This document shows, piece after piece, positions 20,763-31,849 of a DNA stretch of 64,000 nt (position 1 is its first letter; each line of letters starts with the position of its first letter). Where the stretch lies: positions 2,804,001 to 2,868,000 of the forward strand of contig NZ_LN831790.1 of assembly GCF_001013905.1 (NCBI RefSeq). The letters are read 5' to 3'. The stretch is from Streptomyces leeuwenhoekii (GTDB lineage Bacteria > Actinomycetota > Actinomycetes > Streptomycetales > Streptomycetaceae). The notes under the pieces are model-generated. The model was given only the letters and a program-made list of their open reading frames with translations, did not search any database and had not been told where the DNA came from. The translations under genes and the position numbers were made by a program.

Positions 20763-22541
20763 TCAGCCGAAGAGGTTGAAGGCTCCCCAGCCGCCGCCGA
20801 CCTTGATCCGGGTGGCGAACGGCGCCGAGGAGACGCCACGGCCGTGGTACAGCCACAGCACGCCGGAGCTGTCGCGGGCCAGCAGATCGGCCCTGCCGTC
20901 GCCGTTGATGTCACCGGTGGCGGCGTAGGCGTTGTAGTTCCAGCCGCCGCCGACCTTCACGCGGGTGCCGAAGGCGGGCGACGCGGCGCCGCGGCCCGGG
21001 TACAGCCACAGCACACCGGAGGTGTCCCGGGCCAGCAGATCGGCCTTGCCGTCGCCCGTGTAGTCGCCCTTGCCGGCGATGGTGAGGCTGCCCCAGCCGC
21101 CGCCGACCCGGACACGGGTGCCGAACGTGCCGTTGCCCTTGCCGGGGTAGAGCCACAGGACCCCGGCCTTGTCCTGGCCGATCAGGTCGGGCAGGGCGTC
21201 GCCGGAGAGGTCGCCGGGAACCGCGATGTTCTTCATCGCGTTCCAGCCGCCGCCGATACGGGTGGTCTCGTAGCGGTCGACGCCGTTGAACGCGAAGCGG
21301 TACAGGACACCGTCGGAGGCGCGCAGCAGGTAGTCCTGGAAGAAGTCCCGGTCGAGGTCGGCCTGCCGGACCAGGGTGATCCCGCTGTAGTCGCCGAGGG
21401 CCATGCGGTTGCCCAGGTACGGCGCCTTGCCGAGGGAGTAGTACTCGTAGGCCTGCCCGGCGGGCGTGCGGGCGAACAGGTCCGCCCGGCCGTCGAAGTC
21501 GAGGTCGGTGTCGTCGATCCGTGCGTTGAGCGCCCCCACGTAGGAGCGGGTCTTGGCGTAGACGGCGTAGGCGCCGGACTTGACGCAGTCCGTCACGCCC
21601 CACGACACGACACCGGCGATCCGTCCGTTGACCACGAGCGGGCCGCCGGAGTCACCGTTGCACGGGGAGACCGTCCCGGCGTCCTGGCCGGAGGCCGGGT
21701 TGCCGGCGCAGGCCATCTGCCCGGGCACGAAGTCGGACCCGAAGTACGAGGTGCAGGCGGAGTCCGACCGCATCGGGACGGACGCCTTCTTCAGGGTCAG
21801 CGAGATGTCGTCGCTGGTGGAGCTGGTGCGCCCCCAGCCGTAGACCGTCGCCGGGGTGCCGTTGCCGTACGAGGCGGTGTCCGTGCTCGACGTCACCTGG
21901 AGCGTCTTGTACGGCAGCGCCTCGGTCAGCGTCAGCACCGCGAGGTCGCCGCCCGCGACGGTGCCGTTGTTGTACGTGGGGTTGATCCACTGGCGCCACA
22001 CGCCGGCGGCCCGGCCGCCGTTCAGGTCCGTGCCGGTCGGCACCCTGCTGGTGCCGGCGATGACGGTGCCGTTCTTGGTCCAGTCCAGACCGTAGACGCA
22101 GTGAGCTGCGGTGAGGACCTTCGCCGGGGCGACCAGGGTGCCGCCGCAGAAGTAGCCCTCGTCGTCGGACCCGTCGGCGGTGCCCTTGTCGTCGTAGTAG
22201 TGCAGCTGCACCATCCACGGCGCCTCGGCGATGGTCGCGTCCTTGCCGCCGATGATCTTCGGGTCGACGGTGCCGGACGTGGCCTGCGGGCTCGCGGTGG
22301 ACTTCGGTTCCGCCGCCGGTGCGGCGGTGGCGTCGTCCTTGAGCGCTTCCTGGGCGTCCTGGACGCGCTGGAGCAGCTCCGCCTGAGAGGCGCTGGGCAG
22401 CGTCCCGACGGTCTGCCGGGCCGGGACCGGGGGCACCTCGGTCGCCTCGGCCGGAGCGGCCGCCAGGACGGCGCCCGACAGCGCGAGCGCGGCCGCGGCC
22501 GCGGGGAGAGCTCTGTGCGCTCTCCGGAAAGTAGATGTCAC
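20763..22541 (-). CDS. Secreted trypsin-like serine protease with C-terminal FG-GAP/VCBS-type repeats
   Basis: 592 residues. A signal peptide (charged FRRAHR, then an Ala/Leu-rich core ending near APAEATE) and a pro-region lead to the mature S1A domain (IIGGKDATIAEAPWMV). The triad is in LTAAHCV, GGDLAVLTL and CNGDSGGP. Asp in GQDAGTVSPCNGDSGG six residues before the Ser suggests trypsin-like specificity. From about residue 350, four or five repeats of the D-x-D/N-G-x-x-D-L type (GDYTGDGKADLLAR, GDINGDGRADLLAR) suggest a calcium-binding beta-propeller. Start GTG with AGGAGA upstream. Confidence 0.9.
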   Translation of the reverse strand: MTSTFRRAHRALPAAAAALALSGAVLAAAPAEATEVPPVPARQTVGTLPSASQAELLQRVQDAQEALKDDATAAPAAEPKSTASPQATSGTVDPKIIGGKDATIAEAPWMVQLHYYDDKGTADGSDDEGYFCGGTLVAPAKVLTAAHCVYGLDWTKNGTVIAGTSRVPTGTDLNGGRAAGVWRQWINPTYNNGTVAGGDLAVLTLTEALPYKTLQVTSSTDTASYGNGTPATVYGWGRTSSTSDDISLTLKKASVPMRSDSACTSYFGSDFVPGQMACAGNPASGQDAGTVSPCNGDSGGPLVVNGRIAGVVSWGVTDCVKSGAYAVYAKTRSYVGALNARIDDTDLDFDGRADLFARTPAGQAYEYYSLGKAPYLGNRMALGDYSGITLVRQADLDRDFFQDYLLRASDGVLYRFAFNGVDRYETTRIGGGWNAMKNIAVPGDLSGDALPDLIGQDKAGVLWLYPGKGNGTFGTRVRVGGGWGSLTIAGKGDYTGDGKADLLARDTSGVLWLYPGRGAASPAFGTRVKVGGGWNYNAYAATGDINGDGRADLLARDSSGVLWLYHGRGVSSAPFATRIKVGGGWGAFNLFG

Positions 22542-22728
22542 TCAGGTCTCCTGTCGAAAGGCAGCGCGGCGTCGCACACAGTCGGTGCGGGCGCGACGCC
22601 GGGCGGTTGCGCGCGCAGGAGAGAGAAGGACCACCGGTGCGGGCCGGCCCGAGGGCAGCCCGGAGCGTCCCGGTGGCGTATCAGAAAATACGTTCCCCCC
22701 ACTACGGCTCGCCGATCTTACAAAGCAG

Positions 22729-22764
22729 AAGTCCGCCCCGTCACTCGGGTGACGGGGCGGACTT
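22729..22764. terminator. rho terminator hairpin
   Basis: AAGTCCGCCCCGTCAC (22729-22744) and GTGACGGGGCGGACTT (22749-22764) form a perfect 16-bp stem with a 4-nt loop, 34 bp past the rho stop. Confidence 0.9.
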
Positions 22765-22797
22765 CCGCGAGCGCCGCGGACGCGGCCGGTTCGAGGC

Positions 22798-24861
22798 TCA
22801 GTCGCCGTTGCCCGGCGCCGGCGTCGTCTTCTGGATCTGCAGCAGGAACTCGGCGTTCGACTTGGTCTGCTTCATCTTGTCGAGGAGCAGCTCGATCGCC
22901 TGCTGCGAGTCGAGCGCGTGCAGCACCCGGCGCAGCTTCCAGACGATGCCCAGCTCCTCGGCGCCCAGCAGGATCTCCTCCTTGCGGGTGCCGGAGGCGT
23001 CGACGTCGACGGCCGGGAAGATGCGCTTGTCGGCGAGCTTCCGGTCGAGCTTGAGCTCCATGTTGCCGGTGCCCTTGAACTCCTCGAAGATCACCTCGTC
23101 CATGCGGGACCCGGTGTCCACCAGCGCGGTGGCGAGGATGGTCAGCGAGCCGCCGTCCTCGATGTTGCGCGCCGCGCCGAAGAAGCGCTTGGGCGGGTAC
23201 AGGGCGGTGGAGTCGACACCACCGGACAGGATGCGGCCCGAGGCCGGGGCGGCGAGGTTGTACGCACGGCCCAGGCGGGTGATCGAGTCCAGCAGCACGA
23301 CCACGTCGTGACCCAGCTCCACCAGGCGCTTGGCGCGCTCGATGGCGAGCTCGGCGACCGTGGTGTGGTCCTCGGCCGGGCGGTCGAAGGTCGAGGAGAT
23401 GACCTCGCCCTTGACCGACCGCTGCATGTCGGTGACCTCTTCCGGACGCTCGTCGACGAGGACGACCATCAGGTGGCACTCGGGGTTGTTGTGGGTGATC
23501 GCGTTGGCGATCGCCTGCATGATCATGGTCTTGCCGGTCTTCGGCGGGGCCACGATCAGACCGCGCTGGCCCTTGCCGATGGGCGAGACCAGGTCGATGA
23601 TCCGCGTGGTGAGGACGCCGGGGTCCGTCTCCAGGCGGAGGCGGTCCTGCGGGTACAGCGGCGTCAGCTTGTTGAACTCCGGGCGGCCGCGGCCGTGTTC
23701 GGGCGCCATGCCGTTGACGGAGTCCAGGCGCACCAGCGCGTTGAACTTCTCGCGGCGCTCGCCCTCCTTGGGCTGGCGCACGGCACCGGTGATGTGGTCG
23801 CCCTTGCGCAGGCCGTTCTTGCGGACCTGGGCGAGGGAGACGTACACGTCGTTCGGGCCGGGCAGGTAGCCGGAGGTGCGGATGAACGCGTAGTTGTCGA
23901 GGATGTCGAGGATGCCCGCGACGGGGATCAGGACGTCGTCCTCGGCGATCTGCGGCTCGGCGGCGATGTCGTCGCGGCCACGGCGGCCACGGCGGTCGCG
24001 GTAGCGGCCGCGACGGCCCCGGCGCCCGCCGGCCTCGTCGTCGTAGTCGTCCTGGCGGTCCTGCCGGTCCTGCCGGCCGCCGCCCTGCTGCTGGCGCTGC
24101 TGGTTGCCCTGCTGCTGGTCGTCGCCCTTGCCCCGGCGGTCACGGTCCCGGTCGCGGTCGCGGTCGCGGTCCCGGTCACGGCCGCGCTCGCGGCGGTCGC
24201 GGCGGCGGCCCTCGCCGCCGTCGCCACCCTCGGAGCGGCTCTCGCCCTGGTTCTGCTGCTGGGGCTGCGCCTGCTGCGCGGACGTCTCGGCCTTCGGCTC
24301 GCCCTTCGCCTCGGCGGCGACCGTCTCGGGAGCGGCGGCCGGGCTTCCGGCGTCGGCGGTGGCGCGGCGACGACGGCGCTCGGAGGGGGCGTCGTCACCG
24401 GGGGCACCGCCCTGGGGGGAAGGCTGGCCGGGAATCTCGATCTGCTGCTGGGCCACGGCCTTGTCGGCGGGGGCGTCGGCAGCCGCCTTGTCGGCCTTCT
24501 TCTGGGCCTTCTGGGCCTTCTCGCCCTTCTCGGCGGCGCTCTCCTCGCCCGTACGGGCCCGGGAGGTGGCGCGGCGCTTCGGCTTGGTCTCGGTGGCGGC
24601 CTCGGTCTTGGCCGGGGCGGCCCCGCCGGCGGCCTGCGCCTCCTTGATGACCTCGATCAGCTGACTCTTGCGCATGCGCGCCGTGCCCCTGATGCCGAGG
24701 CCGGATGCGACCTGCTGCAGCTCGGCCAGCACCATGCCCTCGAGGCCGGTACCGCGGCGCCGCCGGGAGCCGGCACCGGTGGCAGGCGCGGCAGCGTCCG
24801 TGGCGGGCGCGGCAGCGGTCTCCTCGACACGTGCGCCCATCAGATCGGTGGTGTCGCTCAC
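22798..24861 (-). CDS. rho: Transcription termination factor Rho, actinobacterial long form
   Basis: 687 residues, about 270 longer than E. coli Rho. An N-terminal Rho_N region ([18 protein letters not shown]) is followed by about 220 residues of Lys/Ala/Glu-rich then Arg/Asp/Gln-rich disordered insertion containing an [10 protein letters not shown] tract. The RNA-binding fold ([19 protein letters not shown]) and the ATPase core ([26 protein letters not shown]- and R-loops) follow. The start is GTG. Such insertions in high-GC bacteria increase RNA binding. It has its own terminator and a 400-bp upstream region. Confidence 0.97.
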   Translation of the reverse strand: MSDTTDLMGARVEETAAAPATDAAAPATGAGSRRRRGTGLEGMVLAELQQVASGLGIRGTARMRKSQLIEVIKEAQAAGGAAPAKTEAATETKPKRRATSRARTGEESAAEKGEKAQKAQKKADKAAADAPADKAVAQQQIEIPGQPSPQGGAPGDDAPSERRRRRATADAGSPAAAPETVAAEAKGEPKAETSAQQAQPQQQNQGESRSEGGDGGEGRRRDRRERGRDRDRDRDRDRDRDRRGKGDDQQQGNQQRQQQGGGRQDRQDRQDDYDDEAGGRRGRRGRYRDRRGRRGRDDIAAEPQIAEDDVLIPVAGILDILDNYAFIRTSGYLPGPNDVYVSLAQVRKNGLRKGDHITGAVRQPKEGERREKFNALVRLDSVNGMAPEHGRGRPEFNKLTPLYPQDRLRLETDPGVLTTRIIDLVSPIGKGQRGLIVAPPKTGKTMIMQAIANAITHNNPECHLMVVLVDERPEEVTDMQRSVKGEVISSTFDRPAEDHTTVAELAIERAKRLVELGHDVVVLLDSITRLGRAYNLAAPASGRILSGGVDSTALYPPKRFFGAARNIEDGGSLTILATALVDTGSRMDEVIFEEFKGTGNMELKLDRKLADKRIFPAVDVDASGTRKEEILLGAEELGIVWKLRRVLHALDSQQAIELLLDKMKQTKSNAEFLLQIQKTTPAPGNGD

Positions 24862-25267
24862 GAAGGGTCCTTCCCTGGAGCGGGCGTCGGCCTGTCTGGC
24901 TCGGCGACCGGTTGTGCTGTCCGGCTTCGGTCCTTGCTGTGTGGACCGTGCCGGGGCGGTAATCCGCCGAAACGGCGGAGGAAATATCTGGTGATGGCGC
25001 TTCCTTGAGCCGTGGCACCCAGTGTCTGTGTCACGCGGCGTGGTCGCACCGGTTCCGGAGCGTGCCCGGCGGACCGCTCAGTGCCTGTGTACGCCGTACT
25101 GCCCGCGTTCGGCGTGCACCACACAAGGCGGCTTGGGAGGCTCCCGGAAGGATGTCTGTCCCGGACGGGGACACGAGGCACCTCGCCATGGTGGGGTCGG
25201 GTGCAGACTTGAGATTAACACTACCGGATCCAACAACATTCCCCCTCTCCAATCCGGCAACCGTGTG
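24862..25267. other. Intergenic region upstream of rho
   Basis: About 400 bp between thrB and rho, with no supportable gene. A small stem TCCGCCG/CGGCGGA with AAA loop is at 24962-24978, in the expected rho leader. Rho leaders are often autoregulated, but nothing here proves this. The thrB end shows no strong terminator. Confidence 0.4.
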
Positions 25268-26185
25268 TCAGGTCGCGAGCGGCAGCACGCTCGCGCCGCG
25301 CAGATCGAGGCTGAGCCGGTTGGCGGCCCAGTCCCGTCCCGCCAGCGCCTCGACCTTGTCGGCCGTGCCCTCGTCGGCCAGCGCCATCACCGTGGGCCCG
25401 GCGCCGGAGATCACCGCGGGGATGCCGTCGGACCGCAGCCGCTCCACCAGTGCCGCGCTCTCGGGCATCGCGGGCGCGCGGTACTCCTGGTGCAGGCGGT
25501 CCTCGGTGGCGGGCAGCAGCAGCTCGGGGCGCCGGGTGAGGGCCTCGACGAGGAGGGCGGCGCGGCCGGCGTTGGCGGCGGCGTCGACGTGCGGCACGGT
25601 GCGCGGGAGCAGTCCGCGGGCCGTCTCGGTCAGCACCGGCTTCCCGGGCACGAAAACCACCGGAACGATGGAATCGGCGGGCTCCATCCTGATCGCCCGG
25701 GCGGCGCCGGCCTCCATCCAGGACAGGGTGAAGCCGCCCAGCAGGCAGGCCGCCACGTTGTCGGGGTGGCCCTCGATCTCGGTGGCGAGGTCGAGCAGCG
25801 CCGCGTCGTCGAGGCGGACGTCGCCGCCTATGGTCACCGCGCGGGCGGCGACGATGCCGGCGCAGATGGCGGCGGAGGAGGAGCCGAGCCCGCGGCCGTG
25901 CGGAATGCGGTTGGCGCAGACGATCTCCAGGCCGCGCGGCTGTCCGCCCAGGGCGTCGAAGGCGGTGCGCAGGGAGCGGACCAGGAGGTGCTTCTCGTCG
26001 CGCGGGAGCGTCTCGCTGCCCTCACCCGCGATGTCGATGTGCAGCCCGGAGTCGGCCACCCGGACGACGACGTCGTCGTACAAGCCCAGCGCCAGGCCGA
26101 GGGCGTCGAAGCCCGGGCCGAGGTTGGCGCTGGTGGCGGGGACGCGCACCCGGACGGCGGCGGCGCGGAACGCTGGACCGGCCAT
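25268..26185 (-). CDS. thrB: Homoserine kinase
   Basis: GHMP-family kinase phosphorylating L-homoserine for threonine synthesis, 305 residues. N-terminal VRVRVPATSANLGPGFDALG, the ATP loop PHGRGLGSSSAA and the C-terminal ISGAGPTVMAL are typical. The ATG giving MAGPAFRAAAV gives the usual length. It is 600 bp from thrC, which has its own terminator, so it probably has its own promoter. Confidence 0.95.
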   Translation of the reverse strand: MAGPAFRAAAVRVRVPATSANLGPGFDALGLALGLYDDVVVRVADSGLHIDIAGEGSETLPRDEKHLLVRSLRTAFDALGGQPRGLEIVCANRIPHGRGLGSSSAAICAGIVAARAVTIGGDVRLDDAALLDLATEIEGHPDNVAACLLGGFTLSWMEAGAARAIRMEPADSIVPVVFVPGKPVLTETARGLLPRTVPHVDAAANAGRAALLVEALTRRPELLLPATEDRLHQEYRAPAMPESAALVERLRSDGIPAVISGAGPTVMALADEGTADKVEALAGRDWAANRLSLDLRGASVLPLAT

Positions 26186-26757
26186 CGCTCGATGACTCTC
26201 CTTGAGCTGCGTGGTGGTCGAAGGACATGCGAGGACGTACGAACCCGGGGACCGCTGCCGGCCTGGCGGGCCGGCCGTTTCCGGTCCACGTCCGTTTCGC
26301 TTGCGGTCCGCTTCCGGTCCATGAAAGACGGCGCGGCCCGTGCCGTAGGCGCGGCATATGCGGCGGGCGGGTTCGGTACAGCCTATCGAAGGTAGGTTCT
26401 GTGGCGACATAGGGCGCACAGGAGGCGCACGATGCGTGTCGCAAGCCCCCTATGCCACCCCTGAAAGGAACTTCCCCAGGTAAGCGCGCCCTTACGCCTT
26501 TCCGTGCCGCGCGGCGCGGGGGCGGGCGGGGGCTCGACGGGGTGGGCCGGGCCGGCCGGGGCGGGTGGCGCGCGCCGGGGCGCCCCGGAACGCGGGCGGA
26601 AGCGGCACGACCCCTTCCGGCCGGAACGCGTCCCGCGCGAAGCGGGCGCCCGGCGGGCGGAGGACCCCGGCCCTCGGGTACGGGGCCCCGGCCGCCGGAC
26701 GGGAACACCTCTGCCGCCGGGCACGGCAACCGTCGGTCACCCGCGGCCCGGCCGTGA
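26186..26757. other. Intergenic region between thrC and thrB
   Basis: About 570 bp. The part nearest thrB (26190-26480) is mixed and should hold the thrB promoter. The rest (26490-26750) is extremely G/C-rich and low-complexity. Open frames there are Arg/Gly/Pro-rich on all strands and I take them as compositional artefacts. I see no leader peptide with runs of Thr or Ile codons. Confidence 0.4.
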
Positions 26758-26784
26758 CCGGCCCCGCCGCGAGGGCGGGGCCGG
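26758..26784. terminator. thrC terminator hairpin
   Basis: CCGGCCCCGCC (26758-26768) and GGCGGGGCCGG (26774-26784) form an 11-bp stem with a 5-nt loop, 10 bp beyond the thrC stop. Confidence 0.85.
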
Positions 26785-26793
26785 CCGTACCGG

Positions 26794-27852
26794 CTAGACC
26801 AGACCGAGCCGCTCGGCCGCCGTCGCCGCGTCGACCGGGACGGTGACCGGCTGCGGAGCTCCGGCGACTGCCCAGTCGGGGTCCTTTAGGCCGTTTCCGG
26901 TGACGGTGCACACGATGCGCTGTCCGGGGTCGACCTTGCCCTGCTCGGCCGCCTTCAGCAGACCGGCGACGGAGGCGGCGGAGGCGGGCTCGACGAAGAC
27001 GCCCTCCTGCGCGGCCAACAGCCGGTAGGCGCGCAGGATCTCACGGTCCGTCACCTCGTCGATGAGGCCGCCGGACTCGTCCCGCGCGGCCAGCGCGTAC
27101 TGCCACGAGGCCGGGTTGCCGATCCGGATGGCGGTGGCGATGGTCGACGGGTCCTTGACCACCTCGCCGCGCACGATCGGCGCGCTGCCGGACGCCTGGA
27201 AGCCCCACATGCGGGGGGTCCTGGAGGCGATGCCGTCGGCGGCGTACTCCCGGTACCCCTTCCAGTACGCGGTGATGTTGCCCGCGTTGCCGACCGGCAG
27301 CACATGGATGTCGGGCGCGTCGCCCAGCATGTCCACGATCTCGAACGAGGCGGTCTTCTGCCCCTCGATACGCACCGGATTGACCGAATTGACCAGCGCC
27401 ACGGGGTAGTTGTCGCTCAGGCCGCGCGCGAGCGTGAGGCAGTCGTCGAAGTTGCCGTCGACCTGGAGGATCTTCGCGCCGTGCACGAGGGCCTGGCCCA
27501 TCTTGCCGAGCGCGATCTTGCCCTGCGGGACGAGCACGGCGGACACCATCCCGGCCCGCACGGCGTACGCCGCGGCGCTCGCCGAGGTGTTGCCGGTGGA
27601 GGCGCAGATGACGGCCTTCGCGCCCTCCTCCTTGGCCTTGGTGATGGCCATGGTCATGCCGCGGTCCTTGAAGGACCCGGTGGGGTTCGCGCCCTCCACC
27701 TTCAGGTGGACCTCGCAGCCCGTGCGCTCGGAGAGCACCTGCGCGGGCACGAGCGGCGTGCCGCCCTCACGGAGCGTCACGACCGGCGTGGTGTCGGAGA
27801 CCGGCAGCCTGTCCCGGTACTCCTCGATGATTCCGCGCCACTGGTGGGTCAT
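26794..27852 (-). CDS. thrC: Threonine synthase
   Basis: PLP enzyme converting O-phosphohomoserine to threonine, 352 residues, the short class. The PLP lysine is in [11 protein letters not shown]; the phosphate-binding loop is [15 protein letters not shown]. It lies 6 bp after hom, so hom-thrC form an operon. Confidence 0.96.
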   Translation of the reverse strand: MTHQWRGIIEEYRDRLPVSDTTPVVTLREGGTPLVPAQVLSERTGCEVHLKVEGANPTGSFKDRGMTMAITKAKEEGAKAVICASTGNTSASAAAYAVRAGMVSAVLVPQGKIALGKMGQALVHGAKILQVDGNFDDCLTLARGLSDNYPVALVNSVNPVRIEGQKTASFEIVDMLGDAPDIHVLPVGNAGNITAYWKGYREYAADGIASRTPRMWGFQASGSAPIVRGEVVKDPSTIATAIRIGNPASWQYALAARDESGGLIDEVTDREILRAYRLLAAQEGVFVEPASAASVAGLLKAAEQGKVDPGQRIVCTVTGNGLKDPDWAVAGAPQPVTVPVDAATAAERLGLV

Positions 27853-27858
27853 TGCTGG

Positions 27859-29160
27859 TTACTCTCCTTCAACCCGCATGATGCTGGCGACACCCCGCAC
27901 GGTGTCGAGCTTGCGCAGCGCCTCGACGGTCCCGCTCAGGGCGGCGTCGGACGCGCGGTGGGTGACGACGACGAGGGATGCCTCGCCGCCGCCGTCCTGT
28001 CGTCCTTGCTGGCGCACGGTGTCGATGGAGACCCCGTGCTCGGCGAAGACGGTCGCGACCTGGGCGAGCACACCCGGCTTGTCCGCCACGTCGAGGCTGA
28101 TGTGGTAGCGCGTGACGACGTCTCCCATCGGCGACACGGGCAGCGCGGCGTAGGCGGACTCGCCGGGTCCGGTGGTGCCGCTGAGCCGGTTGCGGCAGAC
28201 GGCGACCAGGTCGCCGAGGACGGCGGAGGCCGTCGGGGAACCGCCGGCGCCGGGGCCGTAGAACATGAGCTGCCCGGCCGCGTCCGACTCGACGAACACG
28301 GCGTTGTAGGCGCCGCGCACCGAGGCGAGGGGGTGGCTGAGCGGGATCATCGCCGGGTGCACCCGCGCGGTGACCGACGCCCCGTCCCGGGCCCGCTCGC
28401 AGATGGCGAGCAGCTTGATGGTGCAGCCCATCTCCTTGGCGGAGGCGAAGTCGGCGGCGGTGACCTCGGTCATGCCCTCGCGGTAGACGTCGTCCAGGCG
28501 CACGCGCGTGTGGAAGGCGATACCGGCGAGGATGGCCGCCTTGGCGGCGGCGTCGAAGCCCTCGACGTCGGCGGTCGGGTCGGCCTCGGCGTACCCGAGC
28601 GCGGTGGCCTCGTCGAGCGCCTCCTGGTAGCCGGCGCCCGTGGAGTCCATCTTGTCGAGGATGAAGTTGGTCGTGCCGTTGACGATGCCGAGCACCCGGT
28701 TGACCTTGTCGCCGGCCAGGGACTCGCGCAGCGGGCGGATCAGCGGGATGGCGCCGGCGACGGCGGCCTCGTAGTAGAGGTCCCGGCCGTGCTCCTCGGC
28801 GGCGGCGTGCAGGGCGGCGCCGTCCTGGGCGAGCAGCGCCTTGTTGGCGGAGACGACGGAGGCGCCGTGCTCGAAGGCGGTGGTGATCAGGGTCCGGGCG
28901 GGCTCGATACCGCCGATGACCTCGACGACCACGTCGATGTCGCCGCGTTTGACCAGGGCGGTGGCGTCGGTGGTGACGAGCCCGGCGGGGACGCCCTCAC
29001 GCACCCGGTCGGGCCGCCGGACGGCCACCCCGGCCAGTTCCACCGGGGCGCCGATCCTGGCGGCGAGGTCGTCGGCGTGCGTCGTCATGATGCGCGCCAC
29101 CTCTGAGCCGACCACTCCACAGCCCAGCAGCGCCACCTTCAGCGGACGCGTACGCATCAT
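27859..29160 (-). CDS. hom: Homoserine dehydrogenase with ACT domain
   Basis: NAD(P)-dependent reduction of aspartate semialdehyde to homoserine, 433 residues. The Rossmann motif is KVALLGCGVVGSEV and the catalytic-domain signature is GIVNGTTNFIL. The C-terminal ACT domain (KPGVLAQVATVFAEHGVSID) suggests threonine feedback control. I chose the first ATG of the ATGATG pair, with GAGG 4 nt before it; a start 16 codons upstream is possible but less supported. Confidence 0.95.
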   Translation of the reverse strand: MMRTRPLKVALLGCGVVGSEVARIMTTHADDLAARIGAPVELAGVAVRRPDRVREGVPAGLVTTDATALVKRGDIDVVVEVIGGIEPARTLITTAFEHGASVVSANKALLAQDGAALHAAAEEHGRDLYYEAAVAGAIPLIRPLRESLAGDKVNRVLGIVNGTTNFILDKMDSTGAGYQEALDEATALGYAEADPTADVEGFDAAAKAAILAGIAFHTRVRLDDVYREGMTEVTAADFASAKEMGCTIKLLAICERARDGASVTARVHPAMIPLSHPLASVRGAYNAVFVESDAAGQLMFYGPGAGGSPTASAVLGDLVAVCRNRLSGTTGPGESAYAALPVSPMGDVVTRYHISLDVADKPGVLAQVATVFAEHGVSIDTVRQQGRQDGGGEASLVVVTHRASDAALSGTVEALRKLDTVRGVASIMRVEGE

Positions 29161-29270
29161 CCGACCTCGTTTCCTCTTACCGTCTGCGGTGGGACCAGTC
29201 TCACTCACCGGACGGGATTTTCTGCATATCGTCCGGATCGTGAGACATTTATTTCATTTTCTACGGAACA

Positions 29271-29294
29271 CCGGACGGAAGATCTTCCGTCCGG
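29271..29294. terminator. 24-bp perfect palindrome between lysA and hom
   Basis: CCGGACGGAAGA followed directly by TCTTCCGTCCGG. It lies 23 bp after the lysA stop, and a T/A-rich stretch follows on the minus strand, so a lysA terminator is likely. Because it has no loop spacer it could also be an operator upstream of hom. Confidence 0.7.
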
Positions 29295-29316
29295 GCCGCC
29301 CCGGGCGCCCCTCGGC

Positions 29317-30708
29317 TCACCCGACGTCCAGACGCAGGAGGTCCTCCTCCGTCTCCCGTCGGACGATCACCCGCGCCTCGCCGTCCTCGACGGCGACGAC
29401 GGGCGGGCGCAGCGCGTGGTTGTAGTTGCTGGCCATGGAACGGCAGTACGCGCCGGTGGCGGGGACGGCGATCAGGTCGCCGGGGGCCAGGTCGGCCGGC
29501 AGGAACGCGTCCTTGACCACGATGTCGCCGCTCTCGCAGTGCTTGCCGACGACACGGACGAGCATCGGCTCGGCGTCGGAGGCGCGGGAGACGAGGGCGA
29601 CGCTGTACTCGGCGTCGTACAGCGCGGTGCGGATGTTGTCCGACATGCCGCCGTCGACGGAGACGTACGTCCGCAGCCCGTCGAGGGGCTTGACGGTGCC
29701 GACCTCGTACAGCGTGAACGCGGTGGGCCCGACGATGGCCCGGCCGGGCTCGACGGAGATCCGCGGGGTGCGCAGCCGGGCCGCCCGGCACTCCCTCGTC
29801 ACGATCTCGGTGAGCGCCTTGGCGATCTCGTGCGGCTCACGGGGGTCGTCGCCGCTGGTGTAGGCGATGCCCAGCCCGCCGCCGAGGTCGATCTCGGGCA
29901 GTTCGACCCCGTGCTCGTCCCTGATGTCCTTCAGCAGTCCGACCACGCGGTGCGCGGCGACCTCGAAGCCGGACATGTCGAAGATCTGCGAGCCGATGTG
30001 GGAGTGGATCCCGATGAGCTCGATCCCGTCGAGCCGCAGCGCCCGCCGCACGGCCTCGGCGGCCTGCCCGCCCGCCAGCGGGATGCCGAACTTCTGGTCC
30101 TCGTGGGCGGTGGCGATGAACTCGTGCGTGTGCGCCTCGACGCCGACGGTGACCCGGATCTGCACGCGCTGCCGCTTGCCGAGCGACTGCGCGATGTGGG
30201 CGACCCGCACGATCTCCTGGAAGGAGTCGAGCACGATCCGCCCGATCCCGGCGCGCACGGCCCGCTCGATCTCCGCGGCCGACTTGTTGTTGCCGTGGAA
30301 GGCGATCCGGTCGGCGGGCATGCCGGCCGACAGCGCGGTGGCGAGCTCGCCGCCGGAGCACACGTCGAGGTTGAGCCCTTCCTCCGCCAGCCACCGCACG
30401 ACGGCCCGGGACAGGAACGCCTTCCCGGCGTAGAAGACGTCGGCGTCCGCGCCGAAGGCGGTGCGCCAGGCCCGGGCCCGGGCCCGGAAGTCGGCCTCGT
30501 CGAGGATGTACGCCGGGGTACCGAACTCCTCGGCGAGCCGGGTGACGGGAAGGCCCGCGACGGTGACGACGCCGTCCTCGCCCCGGGTGACGCTCCGCGC
30601 CCACACCTTCGGGTCCAGGACGTTGAGGTCGGCGGGCGGGGCGGCGTAGTGGCCCTCGGGAAGGACGTCGGCGTGACGGGGCCCGGCGGGGTGTGCGGAA
30701 CGGCTCAT
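29317..30708 (-). CDS. lysA: Diaminopimelate decarboxylase
   Basis: Last step of lysine synthesis (meso-DAP to L-lysine), 463 residues. The PLP lysine is in [10 protein letters not shown]. Also clear are [14 protein letters not shown], the glycine loop [17 protein letters not shown], and the active-site Cys in GKHCESGD. The ATG gives [21 protein letters not shown], matching actinomycete homologues. Confidence 0.96.
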   Translation of the reverse strand: MSRSAHPAGPRHADVLPEGHYAAPPADLNVLDPKVWARSVTRGEDGVVTVAGLPVTRLAEEFGTPAYILDEADFRARARAWRTAFGADADVFYAGKAFLSRAVVRWLAEEGLNLDVCSGGELATALSAGMPADRIAFHGNNKSAAEIERAVRAGIGRIVLDSFQEIVRVAHIAQSLGKRQRVQIRVTVGVEAHTHEFIATAHEDQKFGIPLAGGQAAEAVRRALRLDGIELIGIHSHIGSQIFDMSGFEVAAHRVVGLLKDIRDEHGVELPEIDLGGGLGIAYTSGDDPREPHEIAKALTEIVTRECRAARLRTPRISVEPGRAIVGPTAFTLYEVGTVKPLDGLRTYVSVDGGMSDNIRTALYDAEYSVALVSRASDAEPMLVRVVGKHCESGDIVVKDAFLPADLAPGDLIAVPATGAYCRSMASNYNHALRPPVVAVEDGEARVIVRRETEEDLLRLDVG

Positions 30709-30730
30709 GGCTCTACGGAACTCTCTGTTC

Positions 30731-31798
30731 TCAGAGGTGGTCGGGTGCGTCGATGCCGAGCAGGGACAGGCCGCCGGCCAGCACCGTCCCGGCGGCTTCG
30801 GCAAGGGCGAGCCGGGCACGGTGGGCGGCCGAGGGTTTCTCCTCCCCGCGCGGGAGGACGGCGGGCAGGTACGGCAGGACGGCGTCGGCGACGGCGACCA
30901 GATGCCGGGCGAGACGGTCGGGGGCGCGGTCGCGGGCGGCGGCGCCCAGCACGCGCGGGTGGTCGGCGAGCACGGCGAGCAGCTCGCGGCTGCCCGGCGC
31001 ACCGGCCACGTCACCGGCTTCGGAGGCGAAACCGAGGTCGGCGGCGTTGCGGACGAGGGCCCGGGTGCGGGCGTGGGCGTAGCGGACCCGGAAGAGCGGA
31101 TTGCCCTCCCGCTGGACGAGGTGCTCGCCGTCGATCCGGGGCCGGTCGTGGGCGGCGGGGTACAGCAGCGCCCAGCGGCCGGCGTCCCGGCCGAGCGGTA
31201 CGGGATCGGCGGGCGCGGGCACGGGCCGGACGACGGCGTCCCGGACGGGACCGCCCGGCCCCCGCGTGCCGTCGTACGCCTCCACGTCGGCGGGCACCCC
31301 CAGCACGGCGCCCCAGGCGTCCTCCGGCCGGCCGTCGCAGACGATCCGCACGGTCGCCCCCTGCGCGCGCAGCAGGCGGGCGGCGGCGTCCGCGACGACG
31401 AGCGCGCGCACCTCACGGGGGCAGCGCAGCCGGGCACCGCCGGCGCTCCCCTCGTCGGCGCGTCCGTACCGGACCCCCCGCCGCAGGATCTCCCCGACCA
31501 GGGCGGCGGGAGCGCCACCGCGCAGACTGATGTTGATGAACCCCGGGCCGGTGACGACGACCTCGCCGATGCCCTCGGCGTCGGCGAGCCGCGGCATGAG
31601 GATCTCGGCGACACGGCGTGGCGTCTGCCCGGACGGCCGGGCGAGCTGGAGGGCGATGTTGGTGGCGTAGTCCCCGCACCCGCCGGGCCCCGGCACCGTG
31701 ACCACGGCACGCTCGGGAACCGCCACACGCAGCTCCCCCGCGTCCACGGCGCGACGCACCGCGTGCAGCACGGTGCGGGAGAGCTCGACGGGAGTCAC
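30731..31798 (-). CDS. nrtL: ArgS-related anticodon-binding protein (NrtL)
   Basis: 355 residues resembling the N-terminal and DALR anticodon-binding domains of arginyl-tRNA synthetase, without the HIGH/KMSKS catalytic core. The N-terminal part ([27 protein letters not shown]) is the ArgS-N fold and the C-terminal half ([20 protein letters not shown]) is DALR-like. Role unknown. In actinomycetes it lies beside lysA and near a tRNA-Arg gene, as here. The GTG at 31798 is preferred; farther-upstream starts run into repeat DNA. Confidence 0.82.
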   Translation of the reverse strand: MTPVELSRTVLHAVRRAVDAGELRVAVPERAVVTVPGPGGCGDYATNIALQLARPSGQTPRRVAEILMPRLADAEGIGEVVVTGPGFINISLRGGAPAALVGEILRRGVRYGRADEGSAGGARLRCPREVRALVVADAAARLLRAQGATVRIVCDGRPEDAWGAVLGVPADVEAYDGTRGPGGPVRDAVVRPVPAPADPVPLGRDAGRWALLYPAAHDRPRIDGEHLVQREGNPLFRVRYAHARTRALVRNAADLGFASEAGDVAGAPGSRELLAVLADHPRVLGAAARDRAPDRLARHLVAVADAVLPYLPAVLPRGEEKPSAAHRARLALAEAAGTVLAGGLSLLGIDAPDHL

Positions 31799-31849
31799 GG
31801 GACAAGCGTAGGGGAGGAGGGGGGTGGGTAGGCGAACCGATTCGGCGGG

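Noticed and set aside
22918..25008. 696-residue plus-strand frame opposite rho
   Set aside because: Shadow of rho; the Leu/Val/Ala repeats reflect the complement of the Arg/Asp/Gln-rich insertion.
26452..26911. Frames on both strands in the thrC-thrB gap
   Set aside because: Several overlapping frames of equal quality, all low-complexity; typical of very GC-rich spacer.
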